A stretch of DNA of 64,000 nt, from NCBI GenBank assembly GCA_934597725.1, contig CAKTSK010000007.1:17480-81479 (forward strand). The letters run 5' to 3'. Below are positions 1 to 7,687 of this stretch, in pieces. Position 1 is the stretch's first letter, and every line of letters starts with the position of its first letter. The notes under the pieces are model-generated. The model worked only from the letters and a program-made list of their open reading frames with translations, did not search any database and had not been told where the DNA came from. The position numbers and the translations under genes were made by a program. Source of the DNA: an uncultured Eubacteriales bacterium. GTDB taxonomy: Bacteria; Bacillota; Clostridia; Oscillospirales; Oscillospiraceae.

Positions 1-652
1 GGTCGTGGCTGAGGGCATTGAGGAGGGTCTTCTTGGCCTGGGCCATCCCCCGCACCTTTTTATAGGCATCCAGCTTGCCGCCCTGGATCTGCAGCACCGG
101 CTTGATGTGCAGCACCGCCGCCATGGCGGCCCCGGCGGCGGTGATCCGCCCGCTCTTTTTCAGGTATTCCACGGTGTTGACGGCGATGTAGATGCTCGAC
201 TCGTCCTTTTCCTGTTCCAGGATGTCCCGCACCTCATGGGCCGTCTTTCCCTGGGCCAGCAGGGCTTGGGCGTTGTAAATGGACTGGGCCAGTGTCACCG
301 CGATCCGGCGGTCGTCCACCACCACCACCCGGTCCTCATACTCCCGGGCCAGGGCCTTGGCCGTCTGGCAGGAGCCGCTCAGCCCGGCGCTCATGGGAAA
401 GTGGAGCACGGCGTCGTGGTCCTGCAGCAGGCGCTCCCACAGAGAGGTGATCTCCTCCGGCGCGGGCTGTGAGGTGCTGATCCGGGCGCCGGCCCGCAGT
501 TTTTGGAAAAACATCGCCGGGGTGCAGTCCTTTCCTTCCAGATAGGTCTGGCCGTCGATGGTGAAGGGCATGGAGATCAGATGGATCCCCCGTTGTCTGG
601 CTTCTTCGGCGGAAATGCCGCTGTTGGTATCGGTTACAATGGCTGTCTTCAA
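1..652 (-). CDS. DegV family fatty-acid-binding protein (3' end outside window)
   Basis: The reverse strand encodes a DegV-type protein starting KTAIVTDTNSGIS, the usual N-terminal strand of the family, followed by a TSQPAPEE segment typical of the lipid-binding site. DegV/FakB proteins bind a fatty acid and present it to a kinase for phospholipid synthesis; this assignment rests on family resemblance. The start I choose is TTG at 652 because AGGGGAAA sits just upstream and no ATG fits the conserved N-terminus. About 217 codons are present and the frame is still open at base 1, so the C-terminus lies outside the window. It is transcribed divergently from the SPFH operon. Confidence 0.88.
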   Translation of the reverse strand, partial: MKTAIVTDTNSGISAEEARQRGIHLISMPFTIDGQTYLEGKDCTPAMFFQKLRAGARISTSQPAPEEITSLWERLLQDHDAVLHFPMSAGLSGSCQTAKALAREYEDRVVVVDDRRIAVTLAQSIYNAQALLAQGKTAHEVRDILEQEKDESSIYIAVNTVEYLKKSGRITAAGAAMAAVLHIKPVLQIQGGKLDAYKKVRGMAQAKKTLLNALSHD

Positions 653-835
653 AGCAATTTCCCCTTACACGCTGGTTGCGCTGACTTTCTCTTATGCTAC
701 CATAGTTTCCGGGCCTTGGCAAGGCAGCATTCCTCTCCCGGCCGCAGAATTCTTGCCTTATCCGCCTCCCTCTCCCCCGTCTGTCCCCTCCGCCTGGCCT
801 CCGGCAAAAAAACACCGGAGATCTCAACCACATGC

Positions 836-864
836 TTGACAGGCAAGAATCTATGTGATATTAT
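836..864 (+). promoter_or_regulatory. Sigma-A promoter of the SPFH operon
   Basis: TTGACA (836-841), 17-bp spacer, TATTAT (859-864), about 30 bases upstream of the SPFH start. Near-consensus vegetative promoter. Confidence 0.8.
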
Positions 865-895
865 TTTGATATCAAATAGATCGGAGGTATTTCTG

Positions 896-1906
896 ATGGA
901 AGAAAAGATCCTTTCCGGCAACAAGCGCGGCATGGCCGTGCTGCTGCTGACGATCCTGCTCTATGCCGTCGCCATTGCCGCCCTGGTCTTTTCCGTCCAG
1001 GAAGAGATGGTCGCCCTCATGGTGGTGTGCATCGTCTATCTGTCTCTGGGCTGGCTGGTCCTTCTGGGCCTGAAGGTCCTGGGGCCCCAGGAGGCCCTGG
1101 TCCTCACCCTCTTCGGCAACTACACGGGAACGCTGAAGGGAGAGGGGTTCTACTTCGTCAACCCCTTCTCCGTGGCCGTCAATCCCGCCGCCAAGACCCA
1201 ACTGAGCCAGAGCGGCGACGTGGAGGCCGGGAAAAACTCCAGCGTGCTGGCCGCGCTCAGCGGGGCCTCCTCCCTCACCAAGGAGATGGTCTCCAAAAAG
1301 GTCTCCCTGAAGATCATGACCCTCAGCAACACCCGGCAGAAGATCAACGACTGCCTGGGCAACCCCGTGGAGATCGGCATTGCCGTCACCTGGCGGGTGG
1401 TGGACACCGCCAAGGCCGTCTTTGACGTGGACAACTACAAGGAGTTCCTCTCCCTGCAGTGCGACAGCGCCCTGCGCAACATCGTCCGCCTCTACCCCTA
1501 CGACGTGGCCCAGGGCGTGGACACCACCGGCGACGGCCACCCGGACGAGGGCAGCCTGCGCGGCTCCAGCGATGTGGTCGCCGCCCGCATCCGGGACGAG
1601 ATCCAGAACAAGGTGGAGGAGGCCGGCCTGGAGATCCTGGAAGCCCGGATCACCCACCTGGCCTATGCCTCGGAGATCGCCGCCGCCATGCTCCAGCGGC
1701 AGCAGGCCTCGGCCATCATCGACGCCAGAAAGATGATCGTGGAAGGGGCCGTCGGCACGGTGGAAATGGCCCTGGAGCGCCTGAACCAGAGCGGCATGGT
1801 GGAGCTGGACGAGGAGCGAAAGGCCGCCATGGTCTCCAACCTGCTGGTGGTCCTGTGCGGCAACCACGAGGCCCAGCCCGTGGTGAACACCGGCAGCTTA
1901 TATTAA
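896..1906 (+). CDS. SPFH/Band 7 domain membrane protein
   Basis: 336-residue protein with two N-terminal membrane segments (about residues 13-35 and 39-60), followed by an SPFH (stomatin/prohibitin/flotillin/HflK) domain. The GPQEALVLTLFGNYTGTLKGEG segment is the typical start of the SPFH fold, and the EIQNKVEEAGLEILEARITHLAYASEIAAAMLQRQQA-type helix (quoted only in part here as AYASEIAAAMLQRQQA) is its characteristic C-terminal end. Such proteins form large membrane-bound cages or scaffolds. Residues near 208-216 form an acidic DTTGDGHPD loop that resembles a calcium-binding loop. The start ATG at 896 follows GGAGG. It heads a four-gene operon with a ribbon-helix-helix protein, a small membrane protein and a YbjQ-family protein. 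Its exact role is unknown. Confidence 0.9.
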   Translation: MEEKILSGNKRGMAVLLLTILLYAVAIAALVFSVQEEMVALMVVCIVYLSLGWLVLLGLKVLGPQEALVLTLFGNYTGTLKGEGFYFVNPFSVAVNPAAKTQLSQSGDVEAGKNSSVLAALSGASSLTKEMVSKKVSLKIMTLSNTRQKINDCLGNPVEIGIAVTWRVVDTAKAVFDVDNYKEFLSLQCDSALRNIVRLYPYDVAQGVDTTGDGHPDEGSLRGSSDVVAARIRDEIQNKVEEAGLEILEARITHLAYASEIAAAMLQRQQASAIIDARKMIVEGAVGTVEMALERLNQSGMVELDEERKAAMVSNLLVVLCGNHEAQPVVNTGSLY

Positions 1907-1918
1907 GGAGGGCGCACC

Positions 1919-2131
1919 GTGGCTGAGAGCAAGAAGGACGCCAAAAAACAGATCCCTCTCCGGCTTTCTGCCAAGCTGTATGCCGCCATCGCCGCCTGGG
2001 CAGAGGACGATTTCCGTTCGGTCAACGGACAGATCGAATATCTGCTCACCGAATGCGTGCGCCAGCGCAAGAAGAACGGCAAGTACGTCTCGGACGAGAT
2101 CGACGTACCGCCGGAGCTGGACCTGAAATAA
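1919..2131 (+). CDS. Arc-like ribbon-helix-helix protein
   Basis: 70 residues, GTG start at 1919 with AAGGAGGG upstream. The segment QIPLRLSAKLYAAIAAWAED followed by FRSVNGQIEYLL has the pattern of an Arc/MetJ ribbon-helix-helix: a short beta strand (IPLRL), then two helices. A basic tail (RQRKKNGK) follows. Such folds usually bind operator DNA, often as the antitoxin or repressor of their own operon. Here it lies 12 bp after the SPFH gene and could regulate the operon or link the membrane complex to DNA; this is inference. No toxin-like gene is adjacent. Confidence 0.75.
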   Translation: MAESKKDAKKQIPLRLSAKLYAAIAAWAEDDFRSVNGQIEYLLTECVRQRKKNGKYVSDEIDVPPELDLK

Positions 2132-2155
2132 GACGCGCAAAAAGGAGGACGTATC

Positions 2156-2392
2156 ATGCACCCTCACGGAAAGAAAACTGCCGGCGTAGTCCTGTCGGTC
2201 CTGGCCGTGCTGCTTCCCCTGGCCCTGCAGGGTGCAGCCGTCCTGTGGGCCTGGCGGAGGCTGGGCATGACGCCCCTGTTCTGGGGGCTGGCCGGACTGC
2301 TGCTGGCAGCAGCTATTCTGATCATTGCCGCCGCACTGGTGCGGCTGCGGGAAATCAAAGGAGGAGAAGAAGATGATCTTAGTCAATACTGA
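2156..2392 (+). CDS. Small membrane protein of the SPFH operon
   Basis: 78 residues with two hydrophobic segments (about 9-32 and 39-62) and a short charged C-terminus (RLREIKGGEEDD), so a hairpin membrane protein. A clear GGAGG lies before the ATG. It overlaps the following gene by 20 bp, indicating translational coupling. I do not recognise a family. Its position between the SPFH/RHH genes and the YbjQ gene suggests it is a membrane partner of that complex. Confidence 0.65.
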   Translation: MHPHGKKTAGVVLSVLAVLLPLALQGAAVLWAWRRLGMTPLFWGLAGLLLAAAILIIAAALVRLREIKGGEEDDLSQY

Positions 2393-2684
2393 TTACATTG
2401 CCGGCAAGGAGCTGGAGATGCTGGGCCTGGTCAAGGGCAGCACCATCCAGTCGAAAAACATCGGCCGGGACATCACCCAGAGCTTCAAAACCATAGTGGG
2501 TGGTGAGCTGGGTGCTTACACCGAGATGATGAACGATGCCCGAGCCCTGGCCACCAAGCGCATGGTCGCCGAAGCCGAGGGGTTAGGGGCCGACGCGGTG
2601 GTGAACGTCCGCTACGCCTCCGCCACCGTGATGCAGGGGGCCGCCGAAGTCATGGCCTACGGCACTGCCGTGCGCTTCCGCTGA
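2373..2684 (+). CDS. YbjQ/UPF0145 family protein
   Basis: 103 residues beginning MILVNTDYIAGKELEMLGLV. The family hallmark is a short ferredoxin-like fold with the conserved G-A-DAVVNVRY segment near the end (GLGADAVVNVRYASATVM) and a preceding region rich in R, E and A (ARALATKRMVAEAE). The ATG at 2373 follows AAAGGAGGAGAAG, and is preferred over an upstream in-frame start that would lie inside the previous gene. YbjQ proteins are annotated as possible heavy-metal-binding proteins, but their function is not established. Last gene of the SPFH operon, followed by a terminator. Confidence 0.88.
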   Translation: MILVNTDYIAGKELEMLGLVKGSTIQSKNIGRDITQSFKTIVGGELGAYTEMMNDARALATKRMVAEAEGLGADAVVNVRYASATVMQGAAEVMAYGTAVRFR

Positions 2685-2699
2685 GCCTGTCCCTTTCTA

Positions 2700-2727
2700 A
2701 GCCACCGGGTCCCCCGGTGGCTTTTTT
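2700..2727 (+). terminator. Intrinsic terminator of the SPFH operon
   Basis: AGCCACCGGG stem with its complement CCCGGTGGCT, followed by TTTTTT, 16 bases after the YbjQ stop. The downstream 2730-2941 holds no gene that I can support. Confidence 0.88.
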
Positions 2728-2941
2728 CTGTCCTTTTATGCAAGGCGCTCCCCCAACTTCAACCGAAGAAAAAAAGAAGGTCACCACAGAGCCGCAGCTC
2801 CACAGTGACCAAGGTGCTCAGTGTGCCTCACAAGCATATTTTGAGCGCGTCAAACCATACTGGATCACGCCATCCACAGCAAGACCCGGCCCCCTCCCGC
2901 GCCGCGCGGCGGAGGCAAGGGTCCCGCCGCCCTGCCGCCCC

Positions 2942-3394
2942 TCACAGCACCTGGATCAGCCAGAGGATCAGGCCATAGACCACGCTGGCAGCAATGCCGT
3001 ACACCAGCACCGGCCCGGCCACCGTGAAGAGCTTTGCCCCCGTGCCGGTGACCAGCCCCTCATCCTGAAACTCCATGGCCGGGGCGGTCACTGCGTTGGC
3101 AAAGCCGGTGATGGGGACCAGCGTCCCCGCCCCGGCGTGTTTGGCCAGGCGGTCGAACACGCCGATCCCCGTCAGCAGCGCCGTGACAAAGATCAGGGTG
3201 ATGGACACCGCCATGCCCGCCGTATCCCGGTCCAGGCCCAAGACCTGGTAGCCGTCCCACAGGCCCTGGCCCAGCACGCAGATGAGCCCGCCCACGCCAA
3301 AGGCCCACAGCAGATTTTTCCCCAGGGGGGAGGGCGTCGCCTTGCTCTGGACATAGGCGTTGTAGTCCTCGTTGCTCAGTTGATTCAAATCCAT
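2942..3394 (-). CDS. spoVAC: SpoVAC-type stage V sporulation protein
   Basis: 150 residues with about four membrane segments. The segment VPITGFANAVTAPAMEF followed by EGLVTGTGAKLF and AGPVLVYG matches the SpoVAC/SpoVAEB family, whose members form the inner-membrane channel for dipicolinic acid uptake into the forespore and release at germination. The ATG at 3394 sits 8 bases after GGAGG; a GTG nine bases upstream overlaps that Shine-Dalgarno sequence and is rejected. SpoVAC is usually followed by SpoVAD and SpoVAEB. Here it stands alone, so it is either a second paralogue or the partners lie elsewhere. The downstream 2730-2941 is GC-rich without a clear terminator. Confidence 0.85.
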   Translation of the reverse strand: MDLNQLSNEDYNAYVQSKATPSPLGKNLLWAFGVGGLICVLGQGLWDGYQVLGLDRDTAGMAVSITLIFVTALLTGIGVFDRLAKHAGAGTLVPITGFANAVTAPAMEFQDEGLVTGTGAKLFTVAGPVLVYGIAASVVYGLILWLIQVL

Positions 3395-3443
3395 CGGTAT
3401 CACCTCCCTGCCAGTATGCCCCAGTTAAGGCAGGATCATTCCC

Positions 3444-3494
3444 GCAAAAACGCCCCAGCGCCGCGCCCAGTGGGTTGGGGGGCGGCGCTGGGGC
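3444..3494 (-). terminator. Terminator of pdxST
   Basis: 12-bp GC-rich stem (3453-3464 with 3482-3493), followed on the minus strand by a T run (complement of 3445-3450). It lies 16 bases past the pdxT stop. Confidence 0.8.
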
Positions 3495-3509
3495 ATTTGT
3501 GTTCTGTTG

Positions 3510-4067
3510 TCAGAGCATCCGCAGAAAATAGTCGTGGACCAACAGGTCCTCGCTCAGTTCCGGGTGGAAGGCGGTCACCAGCTGGTTCCCCTGCCGGGCC
3601 GCCACGATCCTGCCATCGACCTGGGCCAGGACCTTGGCCCCAGGACCCACGGAGGCAATATAGGGCGCTCGGATGAAGGTCATGGGAACCACCCCCACCT
3701 CTTCCATGACCGAGCTGGTGAAGAAACTGCCCAGCTGCCGGCCATAGGCATTGCGCTTGACGGCAATCTCCATGGTGGCAAAGCACGGCTCCCCGCCCTC
3801 CACCTGCCGGGCCAGGAGGATCAGCCCCGCACAGGTGCCGTACACCGGCAGGCCCTCCCGGATGCGCGCTTGCAGCGGCCTGTACAGGTCCAGATCCCGC
3901 AGCAGCTTTCCCATGGTGGTGCTCTCCCCGCCGGGGAGGATGAGGCCGTCGAAGGGCCGGTCCAGATCCCGGGCCTGCCGGATCTCAAACCAGTCGGCGC
4001 CCAGCTGGTCCAGCTTGGCCTCGTGTTCGGCAAAGGCCCCCTGAAGGGCCAGGACTGCAACGGTCAT
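3510..4067 (-). CDS. pdxT: Pyridoxal 5'-phosphate synthase glutaminase subunit
   Basis: 185 residues, class I glutamine amidotransferase. It hydrolyses glutamine and passes ammonia to PdxS for PLP synthesis. The N-terminus (VLALQGAFAEHE), the LPGGEST oxyanion region at about 44-50, the nucleophile Cys79 in YGTCAG, and His168/Glu170 in AFHPE make up the complete catalytic triad. Length matches the family. The start is one base after the pdxS stop, so the two genes are translationally coupled and give matched amounts of the subunits of the 24-mer complex. Confidence 0.97.
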   Translation of the reverse strand: MTVAVLALQGAFAEHEAKLDQLGADWFEIRQARDLDRPFDGLILPGGESTTMGKLLRDLDLYRPLQARIREGLPVYGTCAGLILLARQVEGGEPCFATMEIAVKRNAYGRQLGSFFTSSVMEEVGVVPMTFIRAPYIASVGPGAKVLAQVDGRIVAARQGNQLVTAFHPELSEDLLVHDYFLRML

Positions 4068-4068
4068 C

Positions 4069-4944
4069 TCACTTCCCCCGTTCCGCCATCAGCAGGGCGA
4101 TCTCGTCCTCGTTGATGCCCACCATGGCCTCACCCAGATCCGTGGAGAGGGCGGCGATCCGCTTGGCATCGGTGTAATTGGTCACCGCCTGCACAATGGC
4201 GGCCGCCCGCTTGGCCGGGTCGCCGGACTTGAAGATCCCGGAGCCCACAAAGACGCCCTCGGCCCCCAGCTGCATCATCAGGGCCGCGTCGGCAGGGGTG
4301 GCCACGCCGCCGGCGGCAAAGTTCACCACCGGCAGACGGCCTTCCCGGTGGACGAAGCGCAGCAGATCCAGCGGCACTTGCAGCTGCTTGGCCGCCTCGA
4401 ACAGCTCATCCTCCCGCAGGTTCTGCACCCGGCGGATCTCCTGGTTCATGGCCCGCATGTGGCGCACCGCCTGGACCACGTCGCCGGTCCCCGGCTCCCC
4501 TTTGGTCCGGATCATGGATGCGCCCTCCGCGATCCGCCGCAGGGCCTCGCCCAGGTCCCGGGCGCCGCAGACAAAGGGGACCCGGAACCGGGTCTTATCA
4601 ATATGGTACACATCGTCCGCCGGCGAGAGGACCTCGCTCTCGTCGATGTAGTCGATCTCAATGGCCTGCAGCACCTGGGCCTCGACGAAATGGCCGATGC
4701 GGCACTTAGCCATGACCGGGATGGAGACGGCCTGCTGGATCCCCTGGATCATCTTCGGGTCGCTCATCCGGGACACCCCGCCAGCGGCCCGGATATCCGC
4801 CGGGATCCGCTCCAGGGCCATCACCGCGCAGGCCCCGGCGGCCTCGGCGATCTTGGCCTGCTCGGGGGTGGTCACGTCCATGATGACGCCGCCCTTGAGC
4901 ATCTGGGCCAGTTCTTTGTTCAGGTCATATCTGCTTTTTTCCAT
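4069..4944 (-). CDS. pdxS: Pyridoxal 5'-phosphate synthase lyase subunit
   Basis: 291 residues, the standard PdxS length. A (beta/alpha)8 barrel that joins ribose 5-phosphate, glyceraldehyde 3-phosphate and ammonia into PLP. Asp23 (VIMDV), Lys80 (VMAKCRIGH) and Lys148 (RTKGE) correspond to the catalytic residues of the family. The start MEKSRYDLNKELAQ is at 4944, downstream of GGGAGG; the frame is open upstream but without conservation. The first gene of pdxST. I see no pdxR regulator nearby and no convincing promoter in the AT-richer 4945-5010. Confidence 0.97.
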   Translation of the reverse strand: MEKSRYDLNKELAQMLKGGVIMDVTTPEQAKIAEAAGACAVMALERIPADIRAAGGVSRMSDPKMIQGIQQAVSIPVMAKCRIGHFVEAQVLQAIEIDYIDESEVLSPADDVYHIDKTRFRVPFVCGARDLGEALRRIAEGASMIRTKGEPGTGDVVQAVRHMRAMNQEIRRVQNLREDELFEAAKQLQVPLDLLRFVHREGRLPVVNFAAGGVATPADAALMMQLGAEGVFVGSGIFKSGDPAKRAAAIVQAVTNYTDAKRIAALSTDLGEAMVGINEDEIALLMAERGK

Positions 4945-5009
4945 GGTGGGTTTCCTCCCGTTGTTTGGTGTTGGGGGTATTGTATCAAATTCTGGTCTGT
5001 TAGAAATCC

Positions 5010-6119
5010 TCAAATCACAAGTTTTTTACCAGTCCAGTTTTCCCTGTTTCTTCGTTTTTGACCTTTCTGGAAAAACTGGCCTGTCGAAAGGATCTTGTTT
5101 TCTGTTTTTCCTATAGCCAGATCTCGCTCATCTGCCCTGCCAGACTGCCACCGCCGCTCTGACCTCTGGGGCTCCCCCTTCCTGACCTGTCTGACCCTTC
5201 TCCCCATCCCCGGAACGCAGATCTGTTCGCCGTTGTAGTTCCCTTCCTTCAGATAGAGTCTGGCAAACCGGGCATAGTCCCGCAGGGAAATGCTCAGGCC
5301 GCCGTTGGCCAGCTCGCTGCCGTTGCTCAGGGTCCAATAGGCATCGTGCTCCGCGCCGATCTTCTTCCACAGCTTTTCCTCCATATATGCGCCGAGGCCC
5401 TGCCCCGTGGTATTCTTGAGGATCTGCCCCAGAATGTCGGTGTTGATGCTCAGGTACCGGCGGTAGGTGTACGGGGCTTCCTGCACGCCACACCGGGCAA
5501 TGAGTTTCATGGCCGGGGTCCCCAGCAGGGTACGCAGGGAATATCCGCTCATGTCCGTATCTTCATCGAAGTCAATGCCCGATGCCATTTGCAGGCACGC
5601 TTTGATGGGGATGTTCTCCAGCTCCGTCCCCACAAACTCGGGGATATACTTGCCCAGCGGGTCCTCCACGCTGTCGATGTATCCTTCTGCGATGGCAATG
5701 CCCATCAAAGCGGAGACAAAGGATTTGCCCATAGAGTTGGACACAAACACCGTGTTTTCATCGCCGCCGAAAAAGTAGTTCTCGTACCGGATCACATCGT
5801 CCTGGATGACCAGCATGGCAGAGGTTTTCGTCTCCGTCATAAATTCCTCCGTGTCGTAAAACTCTCCGTCAAAGTGAAACCCATCGGCCAGCGCCACAGG
5901 CTCCCCCTGCAAAAACGAGAACACCTTCTCGCTTTTCCCGATCGTGACCGTCGGCTGGATCTCCGGCGTGTGCTGGAAGGTGTAGGCCAGGTTTTCCTCT
6001 TTGAAGCTGTTGAAGGAGGTATACAGCAAGGAGATCTTATCCCCCAGGCAAAGCCACACGATAGCGAAGACGACCGCGATACTCGCCGCCACAATTCCGA
6101 TCCATTTCCAAATTTTCAT
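5010..6119 (-). pseudogene. Serine hydrolase (beta-lactamase/penicillin-binding fold), 3' truncated
   Basis: The first 305 or so residues resemble class C beta-lactamase-like serine hydrolases: an N-terminal membrane anchor (about 5-27), the nucleophile motif S-M-G-K in SNSMGKSF, and the YRRYLSINTDILG region that replaces the Tyr-x-Asn motif. After NYNGEQIC the sequence stops resembling the family. It becomes a basic, compositionally odd tail (GRRVRQVRKGEPQRSERRW) that runs to 5010. The C-terminal third, which carries the last active-site strand, is missing, so I call it a probable pseudogene produced by a deletion near 5200. GC is lower than the neighbours, consistent with acquisition. A MerR-type promoter lies upstream. 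Confidence 0.7.
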
Positions 6120-6217
6120 TCTCTCATTCCTTTCTGATGGACACCCGCCGGCATTTTTCGCGCAGGGGGAAGGCCATCAACGCCCTTTCGTTTCATCGGT
6201 TTTTTGTTGCCGGGGGT

Positions 6218-6248
6218 ATCATATACTATACAGTTGCTGTACAGTCAA
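6218..6248 (-). promoter_or_regulatory. MerR-type promoter with spacer dyad
   Basis: On the minus strand, TTGACT (6243-6248), a 19-bp spacer and TATGAT (6218-6223). The spacer holds the dyad CTATACAG-TTG-CTGTACAG (6226-6244). An overlong 19-bp spacer with a dyad is the hallmark of promoters activated by MerR-family proteins. It drives the truncated hydrolase. The nearest MerR gene in the window is at 37048, whose own upstream region has a near-identical element. Confidence 0.78.
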
Positions 6249-6353
6249 GGGGTATTTTTATCCCATCGCAGAATTTTTTCTCTACGGAAGGGATCATCCC
6301 TCCTTCTCAAGGGCATCTGTCCATTTTTGTGGGGCGAACAGGGGAAATTTCTC

Positions 6354-6381
6354 TTGACAAATCTGCAAAGTTCGCTATAAT
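6354..6381 (+). promoter_or_regulatory. Promoter of rpsF-ssb-rpsR
   Basis: TTGACA (6354-6359), 16-bp spacer, TATAAT (6376-6381): both boxes are consensus. The leader to rpsF is about 80 bases. Confidence 0.88.
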
Positions 6382-6417
6382 AATATAGCCTGTCAAAATT
6401 GGTACAGGCATATCCTT

Positions 6418-6439
6418 GCCGGCAGCGAGGACTGCCGGC
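6418..6439 (+). promoter_or_regulatory. Hairpin in the rpsF leader
   Basis: Perfect 8-bp stem GCCGGCAG/CTGCCGGC with loop CGAGGA, just before the rpsF ribosome-binding site. rpsF leaders of Bacillota often carry an S6:S18-binding autoregulatory structure. The position fits, but I cannot confirm the motif. Confidence 0.45.
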
Positions 6440-6466
6440 CAAATGTCCATAAGGAGGTGCAACAAC

Positions 6467-6763
6467 ATGGCAAAGGTAAACGCAAACTACGAAGTGGTCT
6501 ACATCATGGATCCCGCTCTGGGCGAGGAGGCCATTGCCGCAATGATCGAGAAGTTCAAGGCTCTGGTGGAGACCCAGGGTACTGTGACTGCCATCGACGA
6601 GTGGGGCAAGCGCCGTCTGGCCTATCCCATCAACGACCTGAACGAAGGTCACTACGTCCTGATGACCTTCACCGCCGCGCCCGAGCTCCCCGCTGAGCTG
6701 GACCGCGTGCTGAAGATCACCGAAGGCATCATGCGCTCCATGATCATCTGCAAGGACGAATAA
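6467..6763 (+). CDS. rpsF: 30S ribosomal protein S6
   Basis: 98 residues. The sequence YEVVYIMDP, the DEWGKRRLAYPI core and the ending ITEGIMRSMIICKDE are standard S6. S6 pairs with S18 on the platform of the small subunit, and both are encoded here around ssb. The ATG at 6467 follows AAGGAGGTG. First gene of rpsF-ssb-rpsR. Confidence 0.97.
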   Translation: MAKVNANYEVVYIMDPALGEEAIAAMIEKFKALVETQGTVTAIDEWGKRRLAYPINDLNEGHYVLMTFTAAPELPAELDRVLKITEGIMRSMIICKDE

Positions 6764-6776
6764 GGGGGCCCTTCAC

Positions 6777-7301
6777 TTGCTCAACAAGATCTTTTTGCAG
6801 GGCCGGCTGGTGGCCGACCCGGAGCTGCGTCACACCCAGAACGGTGTGGCCGTGGCTTCCTTCCGCTTGGCCGTAGACCGGGATTTCAAAGACCGGGAGA
6901 CCGGCGAGCGAAAGGCAGATTTTATCAACGTCGTCGCCTGGCGGCAGACGGGAGAGTTCGTCTCCCGCTTCTTCACCAAGGGCCGTCTGGCCATTGTGGA
7001 AGGCAAGCTGCAGAGCCGGGACTACACCGACCGGGACGGCAACCGCCGGTACACCACAGAAGTGGTGGCCGACAACGTCTACTTCGGTGACTCCCGCCGG
7101 GACAACGAGGGCGGCTACGCCCCCCAGACCGGCCGCGGCGGCTATCATGCTCCCTCCGGCGGCTACAACGCCCCTTCCGGCGGTGGGTATCCCCCTCCGG
7201 CCGGCGGCGGCTCCCCCCCGTCCGACGGCGGTTATGCCGCTGGTCCGGCGGTGGATCAGTTTGCTGATCTCACCGACGACGACGGCGAGCTGCCCTTCTG
7301 A
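6777..7301 (+). CDS. ssb: Single-stranded DNA-binding protein
   Basis: 174 residues. An N-terminal OB fold (about 1-105) with LNKIFLQGRLVADPELR, FRLAVDR and DFINVVAWR, then a glycine/proline-rich linker (about 110-155, repeated SGGY and PSGG units), and the acidic tip DDDGELPF that binds partner proteins such as RecO and PriA. It coats single-stranded DNA in replication and repair. Starts with TTG at 6777 (LNK), supported by AAGGGGG upstream and by alignment to the family N-terminus. Confidence 0.97.
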   Translation: MLNKIFLQGRLVADPELRHTQNGVAVASFRLAVDRDFKDRETGERKADFINVVAWRQTGEFVSRFFTKGRLAIVEGKLQSRDYTDRDGNRRYTTEVVADNVYFGDSRRDNEGGYAPQTGRGGYHAPSGGYNAPSGGGYPPPAGGGSPPSDGGYAAGPAVDQFADLTDDDGELPF

Positions 7302-7357
7302 CCCTCTCTGGTGAGGGTCCTGACCACGATCATTCTATTTTAAGGAGGTTTGCTACC

Positions 7358-7600
7358 ATGGCTATGGATAGAGAACGCCCCCGCGGCGGTCGGAAACGCC
7401 GTAAGGTTTGTACGTTCTGCGTCGACAAGGTCGAGCACATCGATTATAAGGATTCCGCCAAGCTGCGCCGGTTCCTTTCTGAGCGCTCCAAGATCCTGCC
7501 CCGCAGAACCACCGGCACCTGTGCCATGCATCAGCGCCAGCTGACCGAGGCCATCAAGCGCGCCCGTCAGATCGCTCTGCTGCCCTACGTGACCGACTAA
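7358..7600 (+). CDS. rpsR: 30S ribosomal protein S18
   Basis: 80 residues. The basic N-terminus RGGRKRRKV, the CTFC pair, DYKDSAKLRRFLSERSKI and the HQRQLTEAIKRAR-IALLPY ending are diagnostic of S18. ATG at 7358 after TAAGGAGG. Last gene of the operon, followed 13 bases later by a strong terminator. Confidence 0.98.
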   Translation: MAMDRERPRGGRKRRKVCTFCVDKVEHIDYKDSAKLRRFLSERSKILPRRTTGTCAMHQRQLTEAIKRARQIALLPYVTD

Positions 7601-7612
7601 GTCCGTGTCCTT

Positions 7613-7645
7613 CAAAGACGCGCCGCATCCCGGCGCGTCTTTTTC
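7613..7645 (+). terminator. Terminator of rpsF-ssb-rpsR
   Basis: AAGACGCGCCG stem, CATC loop, complementary arm, then TTTTT. Confidence 0.9.
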
Positions 7646-7687
7646 CATATCTTCTGCTCGTTCCCCCCGTTAGAAAGGAGTTTTCCC

